Assembly: GCA_016764115.1 (NCBI GenBank) | Contig: JAESSM010000164.1 | Coordinates: 1 to 10,877 of the forward strand | Reading direction: 5' to 3' | Source: Bacteroidia bacterium | GTDB lineage: Bacteria > Bacteroidota > Bacteroidia > JAESSM01 > NORP286 | Length of the DNA: 10,877 nt | Shown here: positions 1-6,777 of the stretch, one piece after another | How the letters are laid out: every line of letters starts with the position of its first letter | Numbering within the stretch: position 1 is the stretch's first letter | Position numbers and translations under genes: made by a program | Notes under the pieces: generated by a model | What the model was told of the DNA's origin: nothing | Seen by the model: the letters and a program-made list of their open reading frames with translations, nothing else | Databases searched by the model: none

Positions 1-2
1 AG

Positions 3-920
3 AAAAATGATAAAATAGTAGGTATTACGCCTGCTATGCCTTCGGGTTCATCAATGAACATAATGATGAAAGCAATGCCTGAAAGATCATATGATGTTGG
101 TATTGCAGAACAACATGCGGTAACATTTTCGGCAGGTTTAGCTACCCAAGGATTAATTCCATTTTGTAATGTTTATTCCACATTTCTTCAACGTGCGTAT
201 GATCAGGTTGTTCATGACGTAGCAATTCAGAATATCCCGGTTATTTTTTGCTTAGATCGAGGAGGTTTAGCTGGTGCTGATGGCCCAACCCACCATGGTG
301 CTTATGATTTGGCCTATTTGAGATGTATCCCGAATATGATAGTGGCTGCTCCAATGAATGAGGCAGAACTTAGGAATTTAATGTATACAGCCCAATTAGA
401 AGAAACAAAATCCCCTTTTTCAATTAGATATCCGAGAGGAAATGGAGTTATGGTTGATTGGAAGACTCCTTTTAAAGAAATAAAAATTGGAACCGGAAGA
501 AAGATAAGAGATGGTGAAGACGTTGCGATTTTAACAATTGGCCACACCGGTAATTATGCAGTTCAAGCTTGCGCTGAGTTAGAGAAAGAAGGAATTTTTC
601 CGGGACACTATGATGTGAGATTCGTAAAACCTCTGGATAAAAAAATGCTCCATGAAGTTTTTACCAAGTATAAAAAAGTAGTAACTGCTGAAGATGGATG
701 TTTAATGGGCGGTATGGGATCAGCTGTTCTTGAATTTATGGCTGAACATGGATACAGTGCCCAGGTTAAAAGACTTGGTATCCCTGATAAGGTGATTGAG
801 CATGGTGAGCAAATGGAACTTCATACAGAATGTGGGTATCACCCTGATGGCATTATGAATGCTGTAAAAGGCTTAGTAGGAAACGAAGTTCTTTACAAAA
901 TTCCAGAAGTAGCTTCTTGA
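3..920 (+). CDS. dxs: 1-deoxy-D-xylulose-5-phosphate synthase, C-terminal half (5' end outside window)
   Basis: DXS condenses pyruvate with glyceraldehyde 3-phosphate, using thiamine diphosphate, to give DXP, the first step of the MEP isoprenoid pathway; it is cytosolic. The open frame enters from the left edge at base 3, so about 305 C-terminal residues of an enzyme usually near 630 aa are visible. Recognisable parts are the transketolase pyrimidine-binding domain with GIAEQHAVT (the conserved catalytic Glu is encoded at 108-110), the DXS signature DRGGLAGADGPTHHG (255-299), the SIRYPRG segment, and the C-terminal transketolase domain with TAEDG and GGMGSAVLEF. The ATG at 36 is an internal Met, not the start. 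The gene converges on the kdsC-like gene with a 14-bp gap. No hairpin with a T-tract is visible there. The frame is intact to the stop, so this is a window-truncated normal gene. Confidence 0.97.
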   Translation, partial: KNDKIVGITPAMPSGSSMNIMMKAMPERSYDVGIAEQHAVTFSAGLATQGLIPFCNVYSTFLQRAYDQVVHDVAIQNIPVIFCLDRGGLAGADGPTHHGAYDLAYLRCIPNMIVAAPMNEAELRNLMYTAQLEETKSPFSIRYPRGNGVMVDWKTPFKEIKIGTGRKIRDGEDVAILTIGHTGNYAVQACAELEKEGIFPGHYDVRFVKPLDKKMLHEVFTKYKKVVTAEDGCLMGGMGSAVLEFMAEHGYSAQVKRLGIPDKVIEHGEQMELHTECGYHPDGIMNAVKGLVGNEVLYKIPEVAS

Positions 921-934
921 TGTATGAAAAGTTG

Positions 935-1414
935 TTATTCAGACAATCCTAAATGCTCTTCAATAAATTCTCTCAAACATCCTTGACCCCCATTACTTTT
1001 TAACATTATATCGGATATGGCCTTAATGGATCTATTGGCATCATTCGGACAAATAGCTAACCCAACCGCTTCCATTACCTCTTTATCGTTAATATCATCT
1101 CCAAGATAAGCTACTTGGTCAAAAGTGATATTTAACTCTTTGATCCAATCTTTAAGAACGTCCAGTTTATTCTCTGTACCTACATAACAGTGTTTGATGT
1201 CGAGCATTTTTGCCCGTTCGGTAACCATACCAGTGACTTTGCTATTGCTTATTATTCCAACATGATAGGAGTTTGTATGTAGCAAGCTCACTGCTATTCC
1301 ATCTCTGGTGTCAAATCGTTTAAAGTGTTCACCTGCAGAAGTAATATACATTCCCCCATCTGTGAGTGTGCCATCTACATCTGTAACTACGAATTTTATG
1401 TTGTCAGTATTCAT
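935..1414 (-). CDS. kdsC: KdsC-like HAD phosphatase (3-deoxy-ulosonate phosphate phosphatase family)
   Basis: A 159-aa protein of the small, cap-less C0 HAD group that contains Kdo-8-phosphate phosphatase (KdsC) and nonulosonate-9-phosphate phosphatases. These enzymes remove the terminal phosphate from a 3-deoxy-2-ulosonic acid phosphate and act as cytosolic tetramers. Visible HAD motifs are TDVDGTLTDG with nucleophile Asp12 and acid/base Asp14, the Ser of IISNS (Ser56), Lys83 in GTENK, and GDDINDKEVM (Asp106, Asp107, Asp110). The C-terminal GGQGCLREF (142-150) matches the KdsC tail that reaches a neighbouring subunit's active site. Its ATG overlaps the stop of the upstream aldolase gene by one base (TAATG), so it is probably translationally coupled. 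Family assignment is firm. The exact substrate (Kdo-8-P, DAHP, or another ulosonate phosphate) is not, and the neighbouring DAHP-synthase-like gene makes a non-Kdo substrate plausible. Confidence 0.9.
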   Translation of the reverse strand: MNTDNIKFVVTDVDGTLTDGGMYITSAGEHFKRFDTRDGIAVSLLHTNSYHVGIISNSKVTGMVTERAKMLDIKHCYVGTENKLDVLKDWIKELNITFDQVAYLGDDINDKEVMEAVGLAICPNDANRSIKAISDIMLKSNGGQGCLREFIEEHLGLSE

Positions 1415-2412
1415 TAAATTAAGTGTTTACCAAAAACGGATGCAATTGGCTCAATAGATTCAAAGAGGTCATTAAATTGATCAATATCAAGTTGTTGAGC
1501 AGCATCTGATTTAGCTACTTTCGGATTCGGATGCATCTCAATTAAAAGGCCGTCAATATTCATTGCCATACAAGCTCTAGCCAAATCCGGCACTCCATAT
1601 GAAACGCCCATAGCGTGACTTGGATCCAGGATGATAGGCAAATTGATATGTTCTTTAAGGTATGCAACACCACATAGGTCTAATGTAAACCTTGATTTAT
1701 TTTCAAATGTGCGTATCCCTCTTTCACAAAGAATTACATTTGGATTACCTCCTGAAAGAATAAACTCAGCACACTGAACAAATTCTTGAATTGTAGATCC
1801 AAATCCTCGTTTTAGCAGGATAGGTTTGGTGGTTTTAGCACAAGCTTTTAATATTCCGTGATCATACATTGACTTGGCACCGATCTGAATAATATCAGCA
1901 TATTCAATAACTTGTTCGACATGAGAATGATCCCTGACTTCTGTGGCAATTTTTAGTCCATATTCTTCTCTTGCTTTTGCTAATATTTTTAAGCCTTCTA
2001 AGCCCATTCCCTGAAATGAATAAGGAGAAGTTCTAGGCTTAAAACAACCTCCTCTTAAGATCTTTAAATTTAGTTTTGTCAGGTTCTCAGCACATTGATC
2101 AATTTGTTCTACTGACTCTACAGAACATGGACCGGCTATTACTACGGTGTTATTTGTATTGCCTCCAAACTTAACATCGTCCAAAGCAATCTCTCGAATA
2201 TCAGATCTGTAGCTCTTACTTGCTAATTGGATATCGGAATCAGTTACAAAGAAATCTTCGGCAAATTCTTCTAAATTGAGTGGTAACTCCTTTAATTTTG
2301 ATGGAGTAATTAAAATGGTTTGTTGACCATTTTTTAAAACAATAGAATCACTTTCCTTTGCAAGGTCTGTAGCAGTTTCTTGGTCCACACTTTCTTTCAA
2401 ATGAACAATCAT
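1414..2412 (-). CDS. aroF: DAHP synthase family aldolase (type I-beta, with N-terminal ferredoxin-like domain)
   Basis: A 332-aa TIM-barrel enzyme that condenses PEP with an aldose phosphate. The family's usual reaction is with erythrose 4-phosphate, giving DAHP for the shikimate pathway; KdsA is a relative acting on arabinose 5-phosphate. Residues 1-65 resemble the ferredoxin-like regulatory domain of Thermotoga-type DAHP synthases. The barrel carries AGPCSVES with metal ligand Cys96, KPRTSPYSFQG (125-135), LLKRGF (199-204), LCERGIRTFE (228-237), DPSH with metal ligand His266, Glu292 in IEMHP and Asp303 in KSD. KPRTS is the DAHP-synthase form; KdsA has a KANRS-type motif there. One oddity: the segment usually reading IGARNMQNF is IGAKSMYDHG (177-186). 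It starts inside the end of the epimerase-CBS gene (4-nt ATGA overlap) and runs into the kdsC-like gene. The catalytic set is complete, so it should be active. Whether it feeds aromatic synthesis or a sugar acid is open. Confidence 0.88.
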   Translation of the reverse strand: MIVHLKESVDQETATDLAKESDSIVLKNGQQTILITPSKLKELPLNLEEFAEDFFVTDSDIQLASKSYRSDIREIALDDVKFGGNTNNTVVIAGPCSVESVEQIDQCAENLTKLNLKILRGGCFKPRTSPYSFQGMGLEGLKILAKAREEYGLKIATEVRDHSHVEQVIEYADIIQIGAKSMYDHGILKACAKTTKPILLKRGFGSTIQEFVQCAEFILSGGNPNVILCERGIRTFENKSRFTLDLCGVAYLKEHINLPIILDPSHAMGVSYGVPDLARACMAMNIDGLLIEMHPNPKVAKSDAAQQLDIDQFNDLFESIEPIASVFGKHLI

Positions 2413-3419
2413 AATTCTCCTTTTATTAAATTTAAAAAGTGAACCGAACCTACGGTTTCATTGTTATCATTTATTACAGGTAAATACATTACGGGTCTTG
2501 TTTGATCTTTAATATATTTTAATAGATCATTCACTGAAAAATTTTCATAAACCTTTAATGGGTCTTGGTTAACCAGGTTCATCATATCCATGCTATGAAG
2601 ACTATCAATATGATTTAAGAGCCCGTTCCTGAGATCTGCATTACCAATAATACCTTTAAACTTACCTGTCTCATCATTTACTATCGTAAACCCCAATTTA
2701 CCTTTATTTAAACTTAGTATGACATTTTCCAACGTTAGATCATTTACTTTAATTGTGGGGGACTCATCTAAATCTAACATGAAATCCTTAACCAAAAAAT
2801 GAGATTCAATTTCATTCAGTTTTAAATTTAATATCGCTGAACTGATCGTTGAGGAATTGAACAAATAAGAACCACTGACTGCTGAAAAGACACCCATATT
2901 CCTAAGTATGAAGGATACTTCACCATTTACTCCTCCATCTATATGAATTTTTTTATCAGGATATCTTCTTCTAAAGCTCCTTATTTTTTGAAAATTCACC
3001 TTATCGAAAGTTCCACCGCTTTTACCCGGATTAGTTGCCATTAGTAATACAAAGTCAAAATCGTCTTTATAATCTTCAAATACTGCTACATCCGTTTCTG
3101 AAGTGATTGCTAAACCTATTTTCATATTATTTGGTTTAGGTACTTTTAGTTTCTTATCGACTAAGTTCTCATATTGAAATGCAACGTAATCAACTTCACT
3201 TGTTTCTAATTGAGGATAGAATTTTTGAGCATTATCTGTTATGATATGAAGATCTATAGGTAGAGATGAATTTTGTTTAATAGTTTCTATATCCTTAAAT
3301 ACATCCAGGTTATCTAAACAATCAAGATGCACCATGTCAACATGGTTCGTATTTAAGTTTTCTAAAGTAGTGACTATGTCGTTTTCAGGGTCTGAGAATA
3401 TTGATGCTGATATTTTCAT
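2409..3419 (-). CDS. Ribulose-phosphate 3-epimerase-like domain fused to a KdsD-like CBS pair
   Basis: A 336-aa two-domain protein. Residues 1 to about 205 form an Rpe-type TIM barrel. SASIFS (4-9), the VHLD strand (His31, Asp33), DLHI (His58) and IDGGVN (Asp161) match the metal ligands and acid/base pair of ribulose-5-phosphate 3-epimerases. NPGKSGG (130-136) and SGS (182-184) match the phosphate-binding loops. Typical Rpe is about 220 aa and ends there; this one continues into two CBS motifs, about 213-270 and 278-336. The CBS part has LGFTIVND...GIIGNADLRNGL and the ending VGSVHFLNLIKGEL, which look like the CBS pair of KdsD/KpsF arabinose-5-phosphate isomerase. Several Rpe pocket residues differ: FHPE is FQYE and FGGQ is KSGGT-like. 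It probably epimerises a phosphorylated ketose under nucleotide control. Substrate is unknown. It sits 41 bp after gpsA and overlaps the aldolase gene by 4 nt. Confidence 0.8.
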   Translation of the reverse strand: MKISASIFSDPENDIVTTLENLNTNHVDMVHLDCLDNLDVFKDIETIKQNSSLPIDLHIITDNAQKFYPQLETSEVDYVAFQYENLVDKKLKVPKPNNMKIGLAITSETDVAVFEDYKDDFDFVLLMATNPGKSGGTFDKVNFQKIRSFRRRYPDKKIHIDGGVNGEVSFILRNMGVFSAVSGSYLFNSSTISSAILNLKLNEIESHFLVKDFMLDLDESPTIKVNDLTLENVILSLNKGKLGFTIVNDETGKFKGIIGNADLRNGLLNHIDSLHSMDMMNLVNQDPLKVYENFSVNDLLKYIKDQTRPVMYLPVINDNNETVGSVHFLNLIKGEL

Positions 3420-3460
3420 TTTAACGGTTTGAAACTAGGGCAATTGTGTTGATCCTAATT

Positions 3461-4510
3461 CTATCTTAGCTTATCGGAAAGGAGTCTCATCTCTACACGA
3501 GGCGCAATTCTCTCATAAAGGATATTAAATACAGTTTCGCAGATTGGCATAGCTACTTTGTATTTCTTATTGATTTGATTGATACATTTAGAAGCATTAT
3601 ATCCTTCCGCTACCATCCCCATTTCAAACAATGCAGATCTCACAGAATAACCCTTGCCGATCATGGCTCCTAACGTTCTGTTTCTACTAAATTGTGAATA
3701 CGCAGTTACTAAAAGATCTCCTAAATAAGACGAGTTATTAATATCACGATCCAATGGATGAACTTTATCAACAAACCTGTTGATCTCTTGGCTAGCATTT
3801 GCTATAAGAACTGCTTGAAAATTATCCCCTAATCCGACACCATGACAAATTCCACTTGCAATTGCAACTATATTCTTCAAAACTGCTGCATACTCGATGC
3901 CAACTACATCATTGGATTGCATGGTTTTGATATACCTGCATTCAAGCAATCCAGTCAGTGTTTTTGTGACTTCTTTATCCTCAGAAGAAACTGTTAGATA
4001 TGAGAGTTTTTCCTGGGCTACCTCTTCGGCATGGCATGGGCCACTAATAGTAGCATATGAAGCTAAAGGGACGTCAAAATTATTATTGAAATATTCACTT
4101 ATTATCAAGTTGTCATTCGGAACTATTCCCTTTATCACTGAGACAACAGTTTTATCCTTAAAATGCGATCTATTGAGCTTGCTTTCACCAAGGGCATCTT
4201 TTAAAAAGGCCGCAGGAACTGCCATGATTACAATGTCGGCATCTTTTAAAACACTATGTAAATTGGAGCTTACCTTTATTATATCAAGGTTCAATTCAAT
4301 AGTACTTAGATAATTGGGGTTTCTGCGAAACTTTGCAATGTTGTCTAAAGCTTCAACATCTCTCATCCACCAGTTAATTTGCTGAGAAATATTACTGCCA
4401 TCTCCATTTGCAAGATGCCTAGCAAGTATATTATCTGAAAATATCTTTACCAAGGCTGTTGCCCAACTACCGCCGCCAATTATTGCTACCTTATGATTGC
4501 TGCTATCCAT
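3461..4510 (-). CDS. gpsA: Glycerol-3-phosphate dehydrogenase [NAD(P)+]
   Basis: GpsA reduces dihydroxyacetone phosphate to sn-glycerol 3-phosphate, the backbone for phospholipid synthesis, in the cytosol. The 349-aa product has the N-terminal Rossmann fold with GGGSWATA (12-19), the WWMRD segment and RRNPNYLS typical of Bacteroidota GpsA, VVSVIKGIV (122-130), the signature ISGPCHAEEVA (155-165), the catalytic Lys212 in AVLKNI, and the C-terminal helical domain with YLGDLLVTAYSQFSRN (262-277). Between the first helix and the WWMRD strand there is an extra stretch of about 14 residues (around 29-43), longer than in usual homologues. It is the first gene of the minus-strand block, with a TAnnTTTG box 22 nt before its ATG. 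The 41-bp gap to the epimerase-CBS gene holds no promoter-like box, so the four genes are probably co-transcribed. Confidence 0.95.
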   Translation of the reverse strand: MDSSNHKVAIIGGGSWATALVKIFSDNILARHLANGDGSNISQQINWWMRDVEALDNIAKFRRNPNYLSTIELNLDIIKVSSNLHSVLKDADIVIMAVPAAFLKDALGESKLNRSHFKDKTVVSVIKGIVPNDNLIISEYFNNNFDVPLASYATISGPCHAEEVAQEKLSYLTVSSEDKEVTKTLTGLLECRYIKTMQSNDVVGIEYAAVLKNIVAIASGICHGVGLGDNFQAVLIANASQEINRFVDKVHPLDRDINNSSYLGDLLVTAYSQFSRNRTLGAMIGKGYSVRSALFEMGMVAEGYNASKCINQINKKYKVAMPICETVFNILYERIAPRVEMRLLSDKLR

Positions 4511-4532
4511 TTGATCTATAGAAAAGAGGAAT

Positions 4533-4540
4533 CAAAGATA
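4533..4540 (-). promoter_or_regulatory. Bacteroidota -7 promoter element (TATCTTTG) for gpsA and the downstream block
   Basis: Reading the minus strand, TATCTTTG is an exact match to the TAnnTTTG -7 element used by the primary sigma factor of Bacteroidota. It ends 22 nt before the gpsA ATG, which would give a short leader. I see no good TTTG -33 element at the usual distance, so the call rests on the -7 box and its placement in a divergent intergenic region. Confidence 0.55.
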
Positions 4541-4604
4541 GGAAATTTATTATTAGAGCGTTATTGTTGGGAATGACCAAGAACTGTGGTGCATTGAAAT
4601 TTAT

Positions 4605-4612
4605 TACTTTTG
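4605..4612 (+). promoter_or_regulatory. Bacteroidota -7 promoter element (TACTTTTG) for the LptF/G gene
   Basis: TACTTTTG is an exact TAnnTTTG match in the divergent region between gpsA and the permease gene. Transcription would start about 5-8 nt downstream, near 4617-4620. That leaves almost no leader for the TTG at 4622 but a normal 20-odd-nt leader for the TTG at 4640, so this box bears on the start choice. A -33 TTTG is not evident. Confidence 0.5.
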
Positions 4613-4639
4613 ACTCAATAATTGTATGACGTGTTTGGA

Positions 4640-5716
4640 TTGAAAAAAATAGATTGGTATATCATCAAAAAGTTCCTTGGAACATTCTGCTATGCATTAT
4701 CTCTGATCATCTTAATTGTAATAGTATTTGATATTGCAGAGAAAATTGATGATTTTCTTGATTCTGAAGCCACTACACATGAAATTGTCTTTGATTATTA
4801 CTTCAATTTCATACCCTATTTTGCCAATCTTTTTAGTCCGTTGTTCATATTTATTTCTGTGATCTTTTTTACTTCAAAAATGGCCTCCAATAGTGAGATT
4901 ATTGCCATTTTAAATAGTGGAATGAGCTTTAAAAGAATGCTTCTACCTTATTTTTTAGTAGCAACATTGCTAGCTTTTGGAACATATTATTTAAGCAGTT
5001 GGGTGATTCCCAAAACAAACAAAGCAAGGCTTGCTTTTGAAGATACGCATATAAGATCCCCTTTTGTTAATAGAGATCGACACATTCACAGGCAAATTTC
5101 GCCCGGAACTTTTATATATATGGAAAAATACAATTCTAAGTATGACATAGGGTATTCTTTTTCAATGGAAAGATTTAAAGATGGCGAATTGGTTTACAAG
5201 TTATTGGCAAAAGACATTCGGTGGCAAAAGGACACAGAAATGTGGGCAATAAAAAATTATACCATTAGATATATTGACGGATTGGATGAGAGGATTGAAA
5301 GAGGAGCTCGAATCGATACTGTTTTAAATATTTTCCCAAAGGATTTTGAACATTCCAGGTTTGAGATGACTTCAATGAATAATTCAGAATTGGATGATTT
5401 TATAATATCAGAAGAAAAGAGAGGTGCGGGAAATCTGGAGGGGTATCTTATAGAGAAATACAGAAGATATGCCTTTCCTTTCGCAACCTTTATTTTGACA
5501 TTAATTGGTGTTTCTCTTTCTTCCCGCAAAGTAAAAGGAGGTATAGGAATGCATTTAGGGATTGGGATTGCTAGTTGTTTTGCTTACATATTGTTTTTTC
5601 AGATATCCACTACATTTTCTATCAATGCTGGATTATCTCCTTTGATATCAGTCTGGATACCTAATATTGTATTTTCTATCTATGCTCTTTACCTCTACAA
5701 ATTAGCACCCAAATAA
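4640..5716 (+). CDS. LptF/LptG (YjgP/YjgQ) family permease, LPS export
   Basis: An inner-membrane permease subunit that, with ATPase LptB, pulls lipopolysaccharide out of the membrane toward the periplasmic bridge. The family architecture is clear (numbering from TTG 4640, 358 aa): three N-terminal membrane segments at about 14-32, 58-78 and 101-120, a periplasmic beta-rich domain at about 125-250, and three C-terminal segments at about 278-294, 302-323 and 333-353. The N-terminal KKIDWYIIKKFLGTF and the FDIAEKIDDFL stretch after TM1 are typical of the Bacteroidota version. No in-frame ATG exists near the start. Candidates are TTG 4622 (directly after an in-frame TAA), GTG 4631 and TTG 4640. 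I choose 4640 because it yields the family-like MKKID start and a normal distance from the promoter box. LptF and LptG cannot be told apart by eye here. Confidence 0.9.
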   Translation: MKKIDWYIIKKFLGTFCYALSLIILIVIVFDIAEKIDDFLDSEATTHEIVFDYYFNFIPYFANLFSPLFIFISVIFFTSKMASNSEIIAILNSGMSFKRMLLPYFLVATLLAFGTYYLSSWVIPKTNKARLAFEDTHIRSPFVNRDRHIHRQISPGTFIYMEKYNSKYDIGYSFSMERFKDGELVYKLLAKDIRWQKDTEMWAIKNYTIRYIDGLDERIERGARIDTVLNIFPKDFEHSRFEMTSMNNSELDDFIISEEKRGAGNLEGYLIEKYRRYAFPFATFILTLIGVSLSSRKVKGGIGMHLGIGIASCFAYILFFQISTTFSINAGLSPLISVWIPNIVFSIYALYLYKLAPK

Positions 5717-5726
5717 GTAATTGTTT

Positions 5727-5734
5727 TACCTTTG
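5727..5734 (+). promoter_or_regulatory. Bacteroidota -7 promoter element (TACCTTTG) for nrnA
   Basis: TACCTTTG is an exact TAnnTTTG match inside the 41-bp gap between the permease stop and nrnA. It ends 23 nt before the nrnA ATG, the same placement as the box before gpsA. It suggests that nrnA and the three genes after it form a transcription unit of their own, possibly with read-through from the permease gene. A -33 element is not clear. Confidence 0.5.
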
Positions 5735-5757
5735 TGAAAATCCCTAATATTTGATAA

Positions 5758-6774
5758 ATGACAGCCATAGAAGGTGTAAAGGAGTTATTAGACAATGCAA
5801 CTTCCATTGTGATTACAACACATAGGAAGCCAGATGGAGATGCTTTGGGGTCTTCTCTGGCAATGCTCCATTACCTAAAACAAAAAGGGAAAGATGTAAC
5901 AGTTATTACTCCGACTGATTATCCAGATTTTCTTGATTGGCTACCTGGAAATAATGAAGTGATAGACTACAATAATTCTGATCAAGCTGCCTCTGATGAA
6001 TTAATTAAGAAAGCGGATGTTATTTTTTGCCTGGATTTTAATCATTTGAAAAGGGTGGAAGATATGGAAGAAAAGATTAGAGCCTGCTCAGCTAAGACGA
6101 TCTTAATAGATCATCATACGAATCCTGAGAAATTTGAGAATTATGATCTGGCAGATTCTAGTGCCAGCTCAACAGCTGAGTTAGTTTACGATTTTATTTG
6201 TGATTTGGGAGATAAAGAGCTGATCAATAAGGATATTGGGGAATGTATTTATACGGGTATTATGACTGATACTGGGTCTTTCCGATTTCCTGGCACAACA
6301 GCTAAAACTCATAGAATTGTTGCGCAACTGTTGGAATTAGGAGTTGATAACACGAAAGTTCACGAACAAGTATTTGATAACTTTCCAGAAACAAGAGTTA
6401 AGTTTTTAGGATATTGCCTTAAGGAAAAGTTGAAAATATTTAAGGAATATTCTACTGCAATTATTGACATAAACCCGAAGGAATTGACTGAATACAATAT
6501 TAGATCAGGAGATACTGAGGGATTGGTTAATTACGGGTTGGCTATTAAGGGAATTAATATGGCCGCTTTGGTAGTAGATAGAGACGAAAAAGTAAAGATA
6601 TCATTCCGGTCGAAAAATGGATTTAAGGTGAATGAATTTTCACAGAAATATTTTAATGGGGGAGGGCATACAAAAGCTGCTGGAGGGATTTCAGATGTAT
6701 CATTAGAAGAAACAGTAAGCAAAATAATCAGTTTATTACCTGAATATAAAGATCAATTAAATCAAACAGATTAA
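5758..6774 (+). CDS. nrnA: DHH-family phosphoesterase, bifunctional oligoribonuclease/pAp phosphatase
   Basis: NrnA-type enzymes degrade very short RNAs (nanoRNA) and convert 3'-phosphoadenosine 5'-phosphate (pAp) to AMP, using Mn2+ in the cytosol. The 338-aa product is of usual length. The N-terminal DHH domain shows THRKPDGDALGSS (21-33; metal ligands His22, Asp26, Asp28), CLD with Asp93, the DHH triad at 118-120, and TGIMTDTGSFRFPGT with Asp171. The C-terminal DHHA1 domain ends with the RNA/nucleotide-binding GGGHTKAAGG (301-310). The ATG at 5758 has a promoter box at a fitting distance. The next gene, an FKBP lipoprotein, starts 3 nt after the stop, so they are almost certainly co-transcribed. 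GdpP- or RecJ-type DHH proteins are excluded by length and by the absence of other domains. Confidence 0.94.
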   Translation: MTAIEGVKELLDNATSIVITTHRKPDGDALGSSLAMLHYLKQKGKDVTVITPTDYPDFLDWLPGNNEVIDYNNSDQAASDELIKKADVIFCLDFNHLKRVEDMEEKIRACSAKTILIDHHTNPEKFENYDLADSSASSTAELVYDFICDLGDKELINKDIGECIYTGIMTDTGSFRFPGTTAKTHRIVAQLLELGVDNTKVHEQVFDNFPETRVKFLGYCLKEKLKIFKEYSTAIIDINPKELTEYNIRSGDTEGLVNYGLAIKGINMAALVVDRDEKVKISFRSKNGFKVNEFSQKYFNGGGHTKAAGGISDVSLEETVSKIISLLPEYKDQLNQTD

Positions 6775-6777
6775 AAC

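Noticed and set aside
905..917. Short inverted repeat AGAAG-TAG-CTTCT at the end of dxs as a terminator
   Set aside because: The stem is only 5 bp with a 3-nt loop, it lies inside the dxs coding sequence, and no T-tract follows. It is not a credible intrinsic terminator.
1414..2412. The aldolase as a plain KdsA (Kdo-8-phosphate synthase)
   Set aside because: It has the DAHP-synthase motif KPRTSPYSFQG and an N-terminal ferredoxin-like domain, not the KANRS and PAFLCRQ motifs of KdsA.
3897..4313. Open frame of 138 codons on the plus strand inside gpsA
   Set aside because: It is fully antisense to the well-conserved gpsA, has no recognisable domain and no promoter or plausible protein composition. 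It is a shadow frame.
4626..4650. Frameshift in the LptF/G gene, with the ATG at 4626 as the true start
   Set aside because: That frame meets TGA after five codons, before the A7 run, so a single indel in the homopolymer would not rescue it. A non-ATG start explains the data better.
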